Assembly (NCBI RefSeq): GCF_000422865.1
Contig: NZ_KE383936.1
Coordinates: forward strand, 62,001 to 126,000
Origin: Oceanospirillum maris DSM 6286
GTDB taxonomy: Bacteria; Pseudomonadota; Gammaproteobacteria; Pseudomonadales; Halomonadaceae
DNA: 64,000 nucleotides
Direction: 5' to 3'
Positions within the stretch are counted from its first letter, which is position 1. Every line of letters starts with the position of its first letter. The notes beneath the pieces are model-generated. The model saw nothing but the letters and a program-made list of their open reading frames with translations. It had not been told where the DNA came from and did no database searches. A program made the translations under genes and the position numbers. Below, piece by piece: positions 1 to 9,779 of the stretch.

Positions 1-61
1 CAGGCGTAAAGCCTCCGGTTTCATATACGGCAACAAATTCATTAACGCCTTCCCAGTTCAT
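1..61 (-). CDS. LysR-family transcriptional regulator, N-terminal fragment (runs off the window)
   Basis: Only the first 20 codons lie in the window; the reading frame leaves through base 1. The peptide begins MNWEGVNEFVAVYETGGF, which matches the start of the LysR winged helix-turn-helix domain (helix 1, 'F..V.E.GSFT'). An AGGG ribosome-binding stretch lies about 8 bases before the ATG. It is divergent from frmA, an arrangement common for LysR regulators beside glutathione-dependent formaldehyde genes. That it controls frmA-fghA is inference from position. Confidence 0.7.
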   Translation of the reverse strand, partial: MNWEGVNEFVAVYETGGFTP

Positions 62-152
62 GGCACTTACCCTATCTTGGCCTGTGTTGTCTTATTATTA
101 CATAGAGGTAAAAGTGATTTTATATTTTTAGTGATTATGCTTTTTTCTGTAA

Positions 153-1325
<1,173 letters not shown>

Positions 1326-1375
1326 GTGGTTTTACCGAGCATGTAGTAGCGTACGGGCTATTTAGGAGATAGATC

Positions 1376-2221
1376 ATGGACCGTTTAGAAAATATCAGCC
1401 GTAACCGGTGTTTTGGTGGTTGGCATAAGCAGTATCGCCACCGCTCTGATGTTTTAGATTGTGAGATGCGTTTTGCTATCTATTTACCACCCCAGGCAGC
1501 AACGAAGGCGGTGCCGGTTTTATATTGGTTGTCGGGTTTGACCTGTACCGATGAAAATTTTATGCAAAAAGCAGGCGCTCAACGTATTGCGGCAGAACTG
1601 GGCATCGCTATTGTGGCAATGGATACGAGCCCTAGGGGAGAAGGCGTTGCCGATGATGATGGCTATGATTTGGGCCAAGGGGCAGGCTTTTATCTGAATG
1701 CTACTCAGGAACCTTGGGCGCAGCATTACCGTATGGAAGACTACGTACTAAAAGAGTTGCCCGAGTTGATTGAATCGGTTTTTCCTGTGACGAACAAACG
1801 CTCTATTTCCGGGCATTCGATGGGTGGGCATGGTGCTTTGACACTGGCGCTGAAAAACCCTGAACGTTTTTGTTCGGTTTCAGCATTTAGCCCTATCGTT
1901 AATCCTGTCAATGTGCCGTGGGGAGAGAAAGCCTTTACCGCGTATTTAGGGGATAATCGAGAGGCTTGGAAAGCTTATGATAGTTGCGAGCTGATTCGGC
2001 AGGCGAAGGAGCATCTGCCGATATTGATTGATCAAGGCGATGGGGATGATTTTCTACAGAACCAGTTAAAGCCTGAGAATCTTGTTGCGACAGCAAAAGC
2101 GTCAGGTTATCCATTGCAGCTGCGTATGCAGGAAGGCTATGACCATAGCTATTACTTTATCGCTAGCTTTATTGAAGAGCACTTAAGATTCCATCACGCT
2201 TATCTAAGCGCGTCGTCTTAA
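1376..2221 (+). CDS. fghA: S-formylglutathione hydrolase
   Basis: Hydrolyses S-formylglutathione to formate and glutathione, completing formaldehyde detoxification started by frmA. The 281-residue protein is an alpha/beta hydrolase of the esterase D family. The nucleophile elbow GHSMGGHG places the catalytic serine at residue 148. A QGDGDDF segment carries the likely acid, and YDHSYYF near the C-terminus carries the catalytic histidine. A TTAGGAG-like ribosome-binding site precedes the ATG. The gene ends just before a strong hairpin, which would end the frmA-fghA transcript. Also named frmB. Confidence 0.93.
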   Translation: MDRLENISRNRCFGGWHKQYRHRSDVLDCEMRFAIYLPPQAATKAVPVLYWLSGLTCTDENFMQKAGAQRIAAELGIAIVAMDTSPRGEGVADDDGYDLGQGAGFYLNATQEPWAQHYRMEDYVLKELPELIESVFPVTNKRSISGHSMGGHGALTLALKNPERFCSVSAFSPIVNPVNVPWGEKAFTAYLGDNREAWKAYDSCELIRQAKEHLPILIDQGDGDDFLQNQLKPENLVATAKASGYPLQLRMQEGYDHSYYFIASFIEEHLRFHHAYLSASS

Positions 2222-2225
2222 AAAG

Positions 2226-2257
2226 AAAAGTCGCTAGCATGTTGCTCGCGACTTTTT
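2226..2257 (+). terminator. Rho-independent terminator after fghA (probably bidirectional)
   Basis: Arms AAAAGTCGC and GCGACTTTT enclose a 13-base loop and are followed by a T run. It lies between the convergent fghA and chemoreceptor genes. The A-rich left arm gives a U-tract on the other strand, so it may serve both. Confidence 0.75.
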
Positions 2258-2320
2258 AGCAAAAACCGCGTAAATCATCGCCCAGTCGGGCGGTGATATA
2301 AGCGGATTGCTGCGAAGTCG

Positions 2321-3409
2321 TCACAGTCTGCGGGTATCTGACAGCAAGCGATCAAGACAGCGAATTACTTCTAGGCTGGCATCTTCCATACACTGTAGGT
2401 CTTTCAGCATTGCTGCGGTGTTACCCTCAGCTCCAGCCTTTAATGCTGAGCGACCACACTCATGCACCTGTTTGTGCGGGCGATCTAAGTCTTTAAAGCT
2501 TTGTAGATGAGCATAGTGTTTACCACCATAGCCGTTAAAGTACCAATGGCCTAAACGGCATTCTGTATGGGCGTTAACGACTTGATTGAAGTTTTGCTTA
2601 TCAATCAGGCTATAAACATTGTTTTTCCAAACCGCGTGATCTAATTTAACCGTGTTTAGAAAAGCGGCGGTAGTTGATTCGCTGATAACGCCCTGCATAT
2701 GAACGGAGCGTTCTAATACCTGCTCAACTACATGATCAATTTGTGATGATGATGCTGAGATTTCCTCGGTGCTCTGTTGATTCTCTTCCACCATAACCTT
2801 GATATCATTGGTTTGTGAGATCACTTTTGAGATAAGAGACTCAATCTGGCTACTGGCTTCATGAGCTTTTGCTGCTAATTGGCGAACTTCATCCGCTACA
2901 ACCGCAAAACCTCGACCGGCCTCACCGGCACGAGCCGCTTCAATGGCGGCATTTAGCGCCAGTAAGTTCGTCTGATCTGAAATTTCCTGAATAGATGCCA
3001 CCAGCTTACTAATCGCCGTGGCGGTTTCATCTAGAATGGTCACTGCGCCAATACTTTTACTGGCATGATTGTTAATAAAGCTGGCGCGACTTTCTAGGCG
3101 AACTAACGCATCACGAGTTTCTGAGAAGACATCATTCATCAATTTTTGCGCTTTACGCTCTTCAATCAGCGTTTCTGCGTTATTGGCTAATCCTTCACGG
3201 ATGGTATTGAGCATATCGCCACCTTGAAGAATACAAGGCATGATGTTGGAAAAATCTTCAGAGGTTCGCTGAACTTTGCGAATATGACTCTCTTTTTCCT
3301 CAATAACTTCCTGTAACTGTTGAATTTCTTGTTGATGCTGTTGCTTGAGCTGGGCAAGCTCTTGCTTTAGGGCTGCGTTCTCATCTTTTAATGCACGGTT
3401 GAACCACAT
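2321..3409 (-). CDS. Soluble methyl-accepting chemotaxis protein with C-terminal CZB zinc-binding domain
   Basis: A 362-residue chemoreceptor with no membrane segment, so probably cytoplasmic. Residues 5-50 form an N-terminal coiled coil rich in Gln, Glu and Lys. The conserved receptor tip is visible ([19 protein letters not shown] ... [15 protein letters not shown]). The last third is a chemoreceptor zinc-binding (CZB) domain: [11 protein letters not shown], then CRLGHWY, then PHKQVHECG, giving the 3-His/1-Cys pattern. Family members such as TlpD sense oxidants or zinc-linked redox state; that ligand is inference here. It signals through CheA/CheW, which are not in the window. It is transcribed alone, convergent with fghA. 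Confidence 0.9.
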   Translation of the reverse strand: MWFNRALKDENAALKQELAQLKQQHQQEIQQLQEVIEEKESHIRKVQRTSEDFSNIMPCILQGGDMLNTIREGLANNAETLIEERKAQKLMNDVFSETRDALVRLESRASFINNHASKSIGAVTILDETATAISKLVASIQEISDQTNLLALNAAIEAARAGEAGRGFAVVADEVRQLAAKAHEASSQIESLISKVISQTNDIKVMVEENQQSTEEISASSSQIDHVVEQVLERSVHMQGVISESTTAAFLNTVKLDHAVWKNNVYSLIDKQNFNQVVNAHTECRLGHWYFNGYGGKHYAHLQSFKDLDRPHKQVHECGRSALKAGAEGNTAAMLKDLQCMEDASLEVIRCLDRLLSDTRRL

Positions 3410-3692
3410 AGCGTCCGAGTGCCTCTGTAGGTTGTGAAAATAATAAAGAATGAAAATAGTAGATAGCTTGGGGTCAGGTTCTTTTTAGAATAGATATATT
3501 TTACATGATGTTTCTGTTGGTTACATTAGGATTCACTGCCAATGCCAATAAATCCCCTGTTTTTAAAGGGATAAAACGAGGGATTCTAACTGGAAATACG
3601 CTCTGATGCTAAACAAGCGAATCTAAAGAGTTTTATAGCGGCTGGCTTAGGGGTAAAATTCAGGTTTTAAACATTTAAAACGGGATAGTGTA

Positions 3693-4412
3693 ATGGGCAG
3701 AGCCTTTCAAAACCGAAAAGAGTCCATGGCTAAAACGTCGGACGCCAAAGCCAAGCTTTATAGTAAATATGGCCGCGAGATTTATGTATGTGCAAAATCC
3801 GGTGGTGTTGAGCCCGACGGCAATTTGTCTCTGCGTAGTCTGATTGATCGTGCGAAAAAAGATCAGGTACCAGGGCATGTGATCGATAAGGCACTTGATA
3901 AAGCGAAAGGTGCTGGTGGTGAAGATTTTGCCACAGCACGTTACGAAGGTTTTGGCCCTGGTGGAACCATGGTCATTGTTGATTGCCTGACTGATAACCC
4001 GAACCGTACCTTTGGTGATGTGCGTACTTGCTTTAACAAAGCCAAATGTAAAATTGGTGGTCAAGGCAGTGTGAGTCATATGTTTGACCACAGTGCGATC
4101 TTTGTTTTTGTTTATGAGGACGAAGAGGCTGTATTAGAAGCTTTGATGGAAGCTGATGTTGATGTGACTGATATCGAAAATGAGAATGAAAAACTCACGG
4201 TATTTGCGCCACACACCGATTATGCTAAAGCGAAAACAGCGATCACTGAACTGGTCGGTGACGCCGTAGAGCTTGAAGTGGATGAGATTCAATTTGTGCC
4301 CCACAATATGACCCCTATTGCGGGTGAGGATGTGGAGGTGATGGATCGCTTCTTAGAAATGCTTAACTTCTTAGATGACGTTCAAAACGTTTATCACAAT
4401 GCCGAGTACTAA
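3693..4412 (+). CDS. YebC/PmpR family protein (YeeN-type)
   Basis: A 239-residue YebC/TACO1-family protein. It starts [20 protein letters not shown], close to the family signature MG(R/H)..NI..KK. The body contains the GGxGxxG-like stretch [13 protein letters not shown] and the acidic C-terminal domain ending in a [12 protein letters not shown] motif. Family members are described as transcription regulators or, more recently, as ribosome-associated factors that help translate proline stretches. The gene is not beside ruvC, and its N-terminus resembles the YeeN paralogue rather than classic YebC. The ATG is preceded by only a weak ribosome-binding site (GGGATAGTGTA). Confidence 0.88.
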   Translation: MGRAFQNRKESMAKTSDAKAKLYSKYGREIYVCAKSGGVEPDGNLSLRSLIDRAKKDQVPGHVIDKALDKAKGAGGEDFATARYEGFGPGGTMVIVDCLTDNPNRTFGDVRTCFNKAKCKIGGQGSVSHMFDHSAIFVFVYEDEEAVLEALMEADVDVTDIENENEKLTVFAPHTDYAKAKTAITELVGDAVELEVDEIQFVPHNMTPIAGEDVEVMDRFLEMLNFLDDVQNVYHNAEY

Positions 4413-4516
4413 TACCTAGCGGCTAATGCTAAGTGACTAATTGTAAGTGACTGAGCTTGCCCTTTGCCTGTTAATTTTGGTGCTGGTTTTTCAGTATTGA
4501 AGTTAAGAGGCAAAAG

Positions 4517-4560
4517 AAAAATCCCCTGTTTTGATCAATCAACAAAACGGGGGATTTTTA
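4517..4560. terminator. Bidirectional rho-independent terminator between yebC-like gene and paaE
   Basis: AAAAATCCCCTGTTTTG pairs with CAAAACGGGGGATTTTT around an 8-base loop. A-tract and T-tract flank the GC-rich stem, so it can end the plus-strand yebC-like transcript and the minus-strand paa transcript. Confidence 0.85.
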
Positions 4561-4592
4561 CGTTAGAGGTTCAAAATAGAATAAAAGAAGGC

Positions 4593-5690
4593 TTAACGTT
4601 GGTCGAAGTCCAGTACCACTTCATCGGAAATAGGATGAGCCTGACAGCTTAGCACATAGCCAGCTTCAACTTCGTGCTGCTCAAGGCCGTGGGAGATATC
4701 CATCTCTACTTCACCTTTGGTCAGCTTACATTTACAGGTTGAACAGACACCACCCTTACAGGAATAGGGCAGATCCATACCCGCATCTAAGCCTGCATCT
4801 AGAATGTTCTGACCTACAGCGGCCAGATCAAACATCACCGAGCGGCCATCTGCGACAACGGTTACTTTACTGGTTTTATCTTCACCGTATTGCGCTACAC
4901 GGGCGTGGGCTTTCTCTAATGTAGCTTGAGCATCAGCTGAAGAGCTGGCGAATAACTCATAATGAATTTGATCGTCGGTTAAGCCTTCCATACGGAAGCC
5001 TCGGGAGACCTCTGTCATCATAGCTTCAGGGCCACAGATAAAAGCTTCATCGGTGTTTTTAATATCAATCAGGCCTGCTTTTTGTAGCTGGTAGCCTTTT
5101 TTGTTATCGATACGGCCATTAAGCAGGTCGGCACCTTGATCTTCGTAATCCATGACGTTGATCCACTGGAGGCGATCCATATAACGGTTTTTAACAAAGT
5201 TCAATTCATCTTTGAACATAACCGTATTACTACGTTGGTTACCGTAGATCAGCGTTACATTACTGTTTGGTTCAATGGCAAGGACTGATTTCAGGATAGA
5301 AATCATAGGAGTAATACCAGAGCCCGCTGCGATACACATATAATTCTTGGCGTTATCGGCATTCAGCTCAGAGTAAAAACTACCTTGAGGTGGCATAACC
5401 TCAATATCCATACCGGATTTTAACGTATCATTGGCGTAGTTGGAGAACTTGCCACCCTCGACGCGTTTGATACCCACACGCATGTGCCCATCGGTTACAC
5501 CAGAACAGATTGAGTATGAGCGACGTACGTCTTCTCCATTGATCATGGCGCGTAAGGTTAAAAACTGGCCCTGAATAAAGTTAAATTTCTCTTTTAATTC
5601 AGCAGGCACGTCAAAGGTTACACTGATTGCGGTATCGGTTTCGGGCTGTACATCCGCAACTTTCAAGGTGTAAAACTGGGTGTCAGACAT
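4593..5690 (-). CDS. paaE: 1,2-phenylacetyl-CoA epoxidase reductase subunit PaaE
   Basis: Feeds electrons from NADPH to the PaaAC di-iron oxygenase that epoxidises the ring of phenylacetyl-CoA. The 365-residue protein has an N-terminal FAD-binding ferredoxin-reductase module (RRSYSICSG, the FAD-binding RxYS), an NAD(P)-binding part (AAGSGITPMISI and the CGPEAMM motif), and a C-terminal plant-type [2Fe-2S] ferredoxin with CKGGVCSTC and a final Cys in LSCQAHP. This layout is characteristic of PaaE. It is the last gene of paaABCDE and is followed by a strong terminator. Confidence 0.95.
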   Translation of the reverse strand: MSDTQFYTLKVADVQPETDTAISVTFDVPAELKEKFNFIQGQFLTLRAMINGEDVRRSYSICSGVTDGHMRVGIKRVEGGKFSNYANDTLKSGMDIEVMPPQGSFYSELNADNAKNYMCIAAGSGITPMISILKSVLAIEPNSNVTLIYGNQRSNTVMFKDELNFVKNRYMDRLQWINVMDYEDQGADLLNGRIDNKKGYQLQKAGLIDIKNTDEAFICGPEAMMTEVSRGFRMEGLTDDQIHYELFASSSADAQATLEKAHARVAQYGEDKTSKVTVVADGRSVMFDLAAVGQNILDAGLDAGMDLPYSCKGGVCSTCKCKLTKGEVEMDISHGLEQHEVEAGYVLSCQAHPISDEVVLDFDQR

Positions 5691-5741
5691 GGTGTCACCT
5701 ATAGCTTTTTTATTTTTTGAAGTGGTAGGTTTTACTACGGC

Positions 5742-6281
5742 CTAAATCTTCTTAAAGTAATCAAACGGCTCGTTGCAGTCATTACACTGAAATAAAGCTT
5801 TGCAAGCGGTTGAGCCGAACTCACTGATGCGACGGGTGTTGCGTGAGTGACAGTGTGGGCATTGGGCGTGAGCATCTGGCGTTAGACCGTCTTCATCGAG
5901 CTCAGCGTCTTCCGGTGGTGCAATACCGTAATTACGCAGTTTCCGACGACCTTCCTGAGTCATCCACTCAGAACTCCATGCTGGCGCAAGCTTGGTTTTG
6001 ATCTGTACATCGTCAAAACCCGCTTGCTTAAGCGCAAGAGTAATATCATCCGCCATGGTATTCATGGCGGGACAACCAGAATAGGTGGGCGTTATGGTAA
6101 CGACCACTTGTTCACCGTTACGCTCAATATCACGTAGTACACCCAGATCCCAAAGCGTGAGTACAGGAACTTCGGGATCGGTTACTGCATCAAGAAGATC
6201 CCAAAGCGCCTTTTCATCAGCATTGTTACGTAGCTGAAGACGCTCGTATTGCTCTATGGGCATTAAAGGGATTTCTGTCAT
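5742..6281 (-). CDS. paaD: 1,2-phenylacetyl-CoA epoxidase subunit PaaD
   Basis: Small MIP18/DUF59-type protein needed for maturation of the epoxidase complex, presumably in metal or cluster assembly. The N-terminal half contains the MIP18 core (VTDPEVPVLTLWDLGVLRDI and TYSGCPAMNTM). The C-terminus is a zinc-ribbon-like region with CPHCHSRNTRR and CNDCNEPFDYFKK. I start it at MTEIPLMP, giving 179 residues. A longer in-frame start 42 bases upstream would extend into paaC, and its extra residues do not resemble PaaD. paaC ends 8 bases before this start, so translation is probably coupled. Confidence 0.92.
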   Translation of the reverse strand: MTEIPLMPIEQYERLQLRNNADEKALWDLLDAVTDPEVPVLTLWDLGVLRDIERNGEQVVVTITPTYSGCPAMNTMADDITLALKQAGFDDVQIKTKLAPAWSSEWMTQEGRRKLRNYGIAPPEDAELDEDGLTPDAHAQCPHCHSRNTRRISEFGSTACKALFQCNDCNEPFDYFKKI

Positions 6282-6288
6282 CGCCGCG

Positions 6289-7053
6289 TTACCACTTACA
6301 GCCGGGGAAAGAGCGATGCACAATCTGCATCTCAGTTAGCATATGGCCTAGGTTTTCAGTGTGATAACCAATACGACCACCGCGAACCGCCCATTCATCT
6401 TCTGGAATCGTTAGAGTGGCTTCGGTTAGAATCTCACTCACCTTAGCCAGCCAAGCATCATGCAGTTTGGACACATCAACGCCAATGCCTGCATCGGCTA
6501 ATAGCTGCTCGGTTTCATCCATATCGAATAGTTCGTGGGTGTACCCCCAAAGTGCATCAACGGCTTTCTGTGCCCGCTGATGACTTTCTTCCGTGCCATC
6601 ACCCAGACGCAGAACCCAGTCACGGCTACGACGCAGATGGTACTTGGTTTCTTTAATCGCCTTTGCCGCGATGGCCGAGAGGGTTTCATCTTTGGATTGC
6701 AATAGCTCTGGCAGCAGATAGGTATAGTACACATCCGCAAATAGCTGGCGCACCTGTGAATAGGCGAAGTCACCTTTTGGCATCTCCATCAACAGCAGGT
6801 TGCGGTATTCTCGGTCGTTGCGCATGTAGGCGAAGTCATCTTCATCACGACCGTCATTTGCCAATTCTGCCGCATAGGTATAGAACATGCGCGCTCGACC
6901 AATATAATCCAATGACACGTTGCCATAGGCGATATCTTCTTCTAAGAATGGGCCATAGCTGATCCATTCCGAAATGCGGTGACCTAGTACCACGGAGTCA
7001 TCACCCAGACGGGTGGCGTATTCTAGCGTTGCCGCTTTGATTGCTTCACTCAT
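6289..7053 (-). CDS. paaC: 1,2-phenylacetyl-CoA epoxidase structural subunit PaaC
   Basis: Structural, ferritin-like partner of the catalytic PaaA subunit in the bacterial multicomponent monooxygenase. The 254-residue length and sequence (DDSVVLGHRISEWISYGP, then RDWVLRLGDGTEESH, ending EMQIVHRSFPGCKW) match the family. It is largely helical. It sits third in the operon, with a 58-base gap after paaB and near-contact with paaD. The start is supported by a GAGGAG-like site (GGTGAGGAGAAAAAG) before MSEAIKAATL. Confidence 0.94.
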   Translation of the reverse strand: MSEAIKAATLEYATRLGDDSVVLGHRISEWISYGPFLEEDIAYGNVSLDYIGRARMFYTYAAELANDGRDEDDFAYMRNDREYRNLLLMEMPKGDFAYSQVRQLFADVYYTYLLPELLQSKDETLSAIAAKAIKETKYHLRRSRDWVLRLGDGTEESHQRAQKAVDALWGYTHELFDMDETEQLLADAGIGVDVSKLHDAWLAKVSEILTEATLTIPEDEWAVRGGRIGYHTENLGHMLTEMQIVHRSFPGCKW

Positions 7054-7111
7054 TATCTTTTTCTCCTCACCTTTTACCCGGTTATGTTCACGTACTGGTA
7101 CGTAGACGTGA

Positions 7112-7399
7112 TTACATATTGTTCACGGGTTCAGGCAGAACGTAATAAGTAGCGTGGCGATATGGCTTATCATCGCTTGGATCGTAGAAGCAATCCGCAT
7201 CATCTTCTTGGGAAGCACAGATATCGGATGATTTAACAACCCAAATACTCACGCCTTCGCTACGGCGAGTGTAGCAATCACGGGCGTATTCAAGCGCCTG
7301 GGCGTGATCTTCCGCATGTAGGCTGCCTACGTGTTTATGATCAAGGCCGCGCTTGGAGCGGATAAATACTTCAAAAAGTTCTAGTTTTTCAATAGCCAT
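7112..7399 (-). CDS. paaB: 1,2-phenylacetyl-CoA epoxidase subunit PaaB
   Basis: Small 95-residue subunit that bridges PaaAC heterodimers in the epoxidase complex. It begins MAIEKLELFEVFIRSKRG, followed by HVGSLHA and YARDCYTRRSEGVSIWVV, the conserved core of PaaB. It closes with the common KPYRHATYYVLP segment. It lies 12 bases after paaA with a GGAGAAAC ribosome-binding site. Confidence 0.95.
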   Translation of the reverse strand: MAIEKLELFEVFIRSKRGLDHKHVGSLHAEDHAQALEYARDCYTRRSEGVSIWVVKSSDICASQEDDADCFYDPSDDKPYRHATYYVLPEPVNNM

Positions 7400-7411
7400 T
7401 TCAGTTTCTCC

Positions 7412-8365
7412 CTACGCCACTTGTTTTGTTTGGTTGGCGTTTTTCTTGTTGTTTTTCTTACTGTTATAGGCTGTGATCGCGTCACGAACCCACTCACCTT
7501 CATCGTGAGCGGCAACATGGTGCTCAACACGTTGGCGGTTACAGTGGCCGTTACCGTTGATCACGCTCCAGAATTCATCCCAGTTCAAATCTGAGCTGTC
7601 ATAGTGGCCACGTTCTTCATTCCATTTGATCCCTTTATCGGGATGATCCAGGCCTAATACTTCAATTTGCTCAACGGTTTGATCGATAAATTTTTGGCGT
7701 AGATCATCGTTAGTTTCACGTTTGATCTTCCACTCCATCGATTTTTGCGAATGGGCGGACTCAGAATCATGAGGGCCAAACATCATTAATGCCGGCCAGT
7801 AAAAGCGATTCAGCGCATCTTGTGCCATCGCTTTTTGTCCCGCTGAACCTTTAGCGAGAGAGAGCATCGCTTCATAACCTTGGCGCTGATGGAACGATTC
7901 CTCTTTACAGATACGAATCATGCCTCTTGAATATGGGCCATAAGAGGTACGTTGCAGGGATACCTGGTTCACAATGGCAGCTCCATCAACCAGCCAGCCA
8001 ATGGCGGCAATATCTGCCCATGTCAGCACTGGGTAGTTAAAGATGGAGGAATATTTCGCCTTACCGCTTTGCAGTTGCTCAATCATTTCGGCACGAGAAA
8101 TACCCAGTGTTTCTGCAGCGCTGTATAGATACAGGCCATGACCAGCTTCATCCTGAACCTTAGAGATCAGAACGGCCTTACGGCGTAGTGACGGCGCGCG
8201 GGTAATGTAGTTACCCTCTGGTTGCATACCGATAACTTCAGAGTGTGCGTGCTGAGATATTTGTCGGATTAGGTTTTTACGGTATTGATCTGGCATCCAG
8301 TCTTTTGGCTCGATTTTCTCTTCAGCTTCAATCTTACGCATGAAGTTCTGCTCTTCGGATATCAT
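7412..8365 (-). CDS. paaA: 1,2-phenylacetyl-CoA epoxidase catalytic subunit PaaA
   Basis: Catalytic di-iron subunit that inserts oxygen into the aromatic ring of phenylacetyl-CoA, the committing step of aerobic phenylacetate breakdown. The 317-residue protein has ferritin-like iron-binding motifs, including [13 protein letters not shown] (the ExxH pair) and [14 protein letters not shown] (the second ExxH). It leads paaABCDE. The first ATG follows GGGGGAGG, an exceptionally strong ribosome-binding site. The ligase, isomerase and beta-oxidation genes of the pathway (paaK, G, Z, F, H, J) are not in the window. Confidence 0.96.
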   Translation of the reverse strand: MISEEQNFMRKIEAEEKIEPKDWMPDQYRKNLIRQISQHAHSEVIGMQPEGNYITRAPSLRRKAVLISKVQDEAGHGLYLYSAAETLGISRAEMIEQLQSGKAKYSSIFNYPVLTWADIAAIGWLVDGAAIVNQVSLQRTSYGPYSRGMIRICKEESFHQRQGYEAMLSLAKGSAGQKAMAQDALNRFYWPALMMFGPHDSESAHSQKSMEWKIKRETNDDLRQKFIDQTVEQIEVLGLDHPDKGIKWNEERGHYDSSDLNWDEFWSVINGNGHCNRQRVEHHVAAHDEGEWVRDAITAYNSKKNNKKNANQTKQVA

Positions 8366-8427
8366 ATCGATCCTCCCCCTATCTTATTGTTATTTTGGTA
8401 GATAGGTTTCATCTATTTGATTTTCTA

Positions 8428-8612
8428 CGATATTTTTGTATCGCAATTAATGTTGTAAAACCCTTTGGCAGGGCATGCTCGTAATCGCTAATTAGTCAGA
8501 CTTGTTTTTTTCAGGATAAAAGTCATTTTTCACGACATTAGCTAGCGGATAAAGCGGCAATTCACCACGGCGTGATTACGCTATGCAATTTATTATATGA
8601 TACGATTTATCA
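8428..8612. promoter_or_regulatory. paa upstream region with related inverted repeats
   Basis: The 597 bases between paaA and the next gene hold no convincing gene. Two short dyads stand out: CGATATTTTTGTATCG at 8428-8443 and TGATACGATTTATCA at 8598-8612. A further GTATCGC lies at 8632-8638, repeating the GTATCGC at 8438-8444. The shared GTATCG/CGATAC core suggests binding sites for one regulator of paaABCDE (PaaR, PaaX or similar), but no such gene is in the window and I cannot match a published box. Confidence 0.35.
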
Positions 8613-8962
8613 AATTGAAAACAATAAAAGTGTATCGCTTTTGGTTTTTGTGTTGGCTGGCAATGAATTTTTAGGGTCGACTGTGGTTCTCTAGCATCAA
8701 TGTCGCTAGATTCCGAAAGGCTTATGTCGGCATTTTCTAGTGTTTGTCTGAGGTGTTTTTTGACGATCTTACGGCTGGGCCTATGGGTGTTTTCTCTTGG
8801 AAGAGGAGGTGTTTTTTCAGAAAAAGAAGGTATTCAGGTAAGAAAGATATCGAAGGAAAAAAATATTAAAGGAAAAAAGGAGGGTAGGAAAAGTATTGAT
8901 AAAAAATAAGTGCAGGGGCTCAGCCTTTTATTGTTAACAAAACTAAGCCCAAGGAAAAAAGA

Positions 8963-9145
8963 CTAAGAGTGATGTGCTCGGCCCTGAATCCGTAGACTTT
9001 TTTCCATACGCTTCATATTGTCACGCATACGAGTGCGCCGACATTCTAGCCGACTCTGGATATCAGACATAACTGCAGCCAACTCATCGCACAGGCTTGA
9101 AGTGCGAGCTAGTCTTTCTTGAACATTGCTGTGATTCATTGCCAT
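8963..9145 (-). CDS. Small hypothetical protein, helical
   Basis: A 60-residue open frame preceded by AGGGAAACTAACT, a plausible ribosome-binding site about 8 bases before the ATG. The product is hydrophilic and predicted helical, with heptad-like spacing (LARTSSLCDELAAVM) and a basic second half (CRRTRMRDNMKRMEKSLR). It has no signal peptide or membrane segment. I do not recognise the family. A second in-frame ATG two codons later is an alternative start. Its neighbours are the paa operon and a small cysteine-rich frame, neither of which suggests a function. Confidence 0.5.
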   Translation of the reverse strand: MAMNHSNVQERLARTSSLCDELAAVMSDIQSRLECRRTRMRDNMKRMEKSLRIQGRAHHS

Positions 9146-9421
9146 AGTTAGTTTCCCTATCTCTGAATAACGCTAGAACATGTTTAGAGCATGCTTTCTA
9201 ACTTCTCGTTAATATTAGGCGATTGTGGGATTTTATGATCCATTTTTACTGTATGTTTTCCTTATTAAATGTAAGTCGATCAACTATAAATTGATCTATG
9301 TCGTATAAGGTGGAATTAACTCCCAGAATGAGGCATAAATACGTCTGCTAAGAGAGCAAGGGCCAAATGTCAGAAAGTGTTTAATTTACGCACTGGATAA
9401 CTTAAAATTTAAATATTACTC

Positions 9422-9634
9422 TTGATATATCATAGGATGAGAACTGGGGTTATGAAGGATCAAAAAAGAGATAATGACTGTGTACAAAAGAGCGTTTCTG
9501 ATAAAAGTGCTCGGGAAAAGATGGTCTGTGATGTGTGTATTTCCCAAGGCGCTCCTTGCGCTGCGATGACTCAGATGTTGTTTACTGGCAAATCTGAACA
9601 AATTGAATGTGACTTGATGAAACATTGCTTCTGA
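9422..9634 (+). CDS. Small cysteine-rich hypothetical protein
   Basis: A frame of 70 codons. The product has six cysteines, with CDVC near the middle, then APCAAM, IEC and a C-terminal KHCF. This spacing could bind a metal or form disulphides, but I do not recognise a family. The start is uncertain: no good ribosome-binding site precedes the first ATG, and the ATG at 9452 follows GGGG by only two bases. The frame is short but its cysteine pattern argues against chance. It is followed by a tandem repeat and a hairpin. Confidence 0.45.
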   Translation: MIYHRMRTGVMKDQKRDNDCVQKSVSDKSAREKMVCDVCISQGAPCAAMTQMLFTGKSEQIECDLMKHCF

Positions 9635-9660
9635 GTGTTGGTGTCTAAATCGTGAGTTTT

Positions 9661-9700
9661 TAGTTTTTATCGGTAAAACCTAGTTTTTATCGGTAAAACC
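9661..9700. repeat. Perfect 20-bp tandem duplication with a degenerate third copy
   Basis: TAGTTTTTATCGGTAAAACC occurs twice with no gap (9661-9680, 9681-9700). A partial third unit follows, with GGTAAAAC near 9715 and repeated TAGCGG elements at 9701-9729. It lies between the cysteine-rich frame and the chemoreceptor terminator. Probably slippage-generated. Confidence 0.85.
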
Positions 9701-9733
9701 TAGCGGTTAGCGGCGGTAAAACTTAGCGGCTAT

Positions 9734-9765
9734 AGCCTCCGGTCGAGGGTTATAAACCGGAGGCT
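9734..9765. terminator. Strong hairpin between two convergent genes, probable terminator
   Basis: AGCCTCCGGT and ACCGGAGGCT are perfect 10-base arms around a 12-base loop, just past the end of the chemoreceptor gene. There is no clean T-tract on the minus side, so it could instead be a 3' stabilising stem. Confidence 0.5.
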
Positions 9766-9779
9766 GATTTGAAAAATAC

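Noticed and set aside
4464-4652. 62-codon frame after the yebC-like gene
   Set aside because: It spans a strong terminator stem and the 3' end of paaE on the other strand.
8700-8909. 69-codon frame on the plus strand in the paa upstream region
   Set aside because: No ribosome-binding site, a low-complexity Lys-rich tail and no recognisable motif; more likely chance in AT-rich DNA.
9661-9729. Possible CRISPR array from repeated 20-mers
   Set aside because: The copies are directly abutting, with no spacers and no cas genes nearby; it is a tandem duplication.
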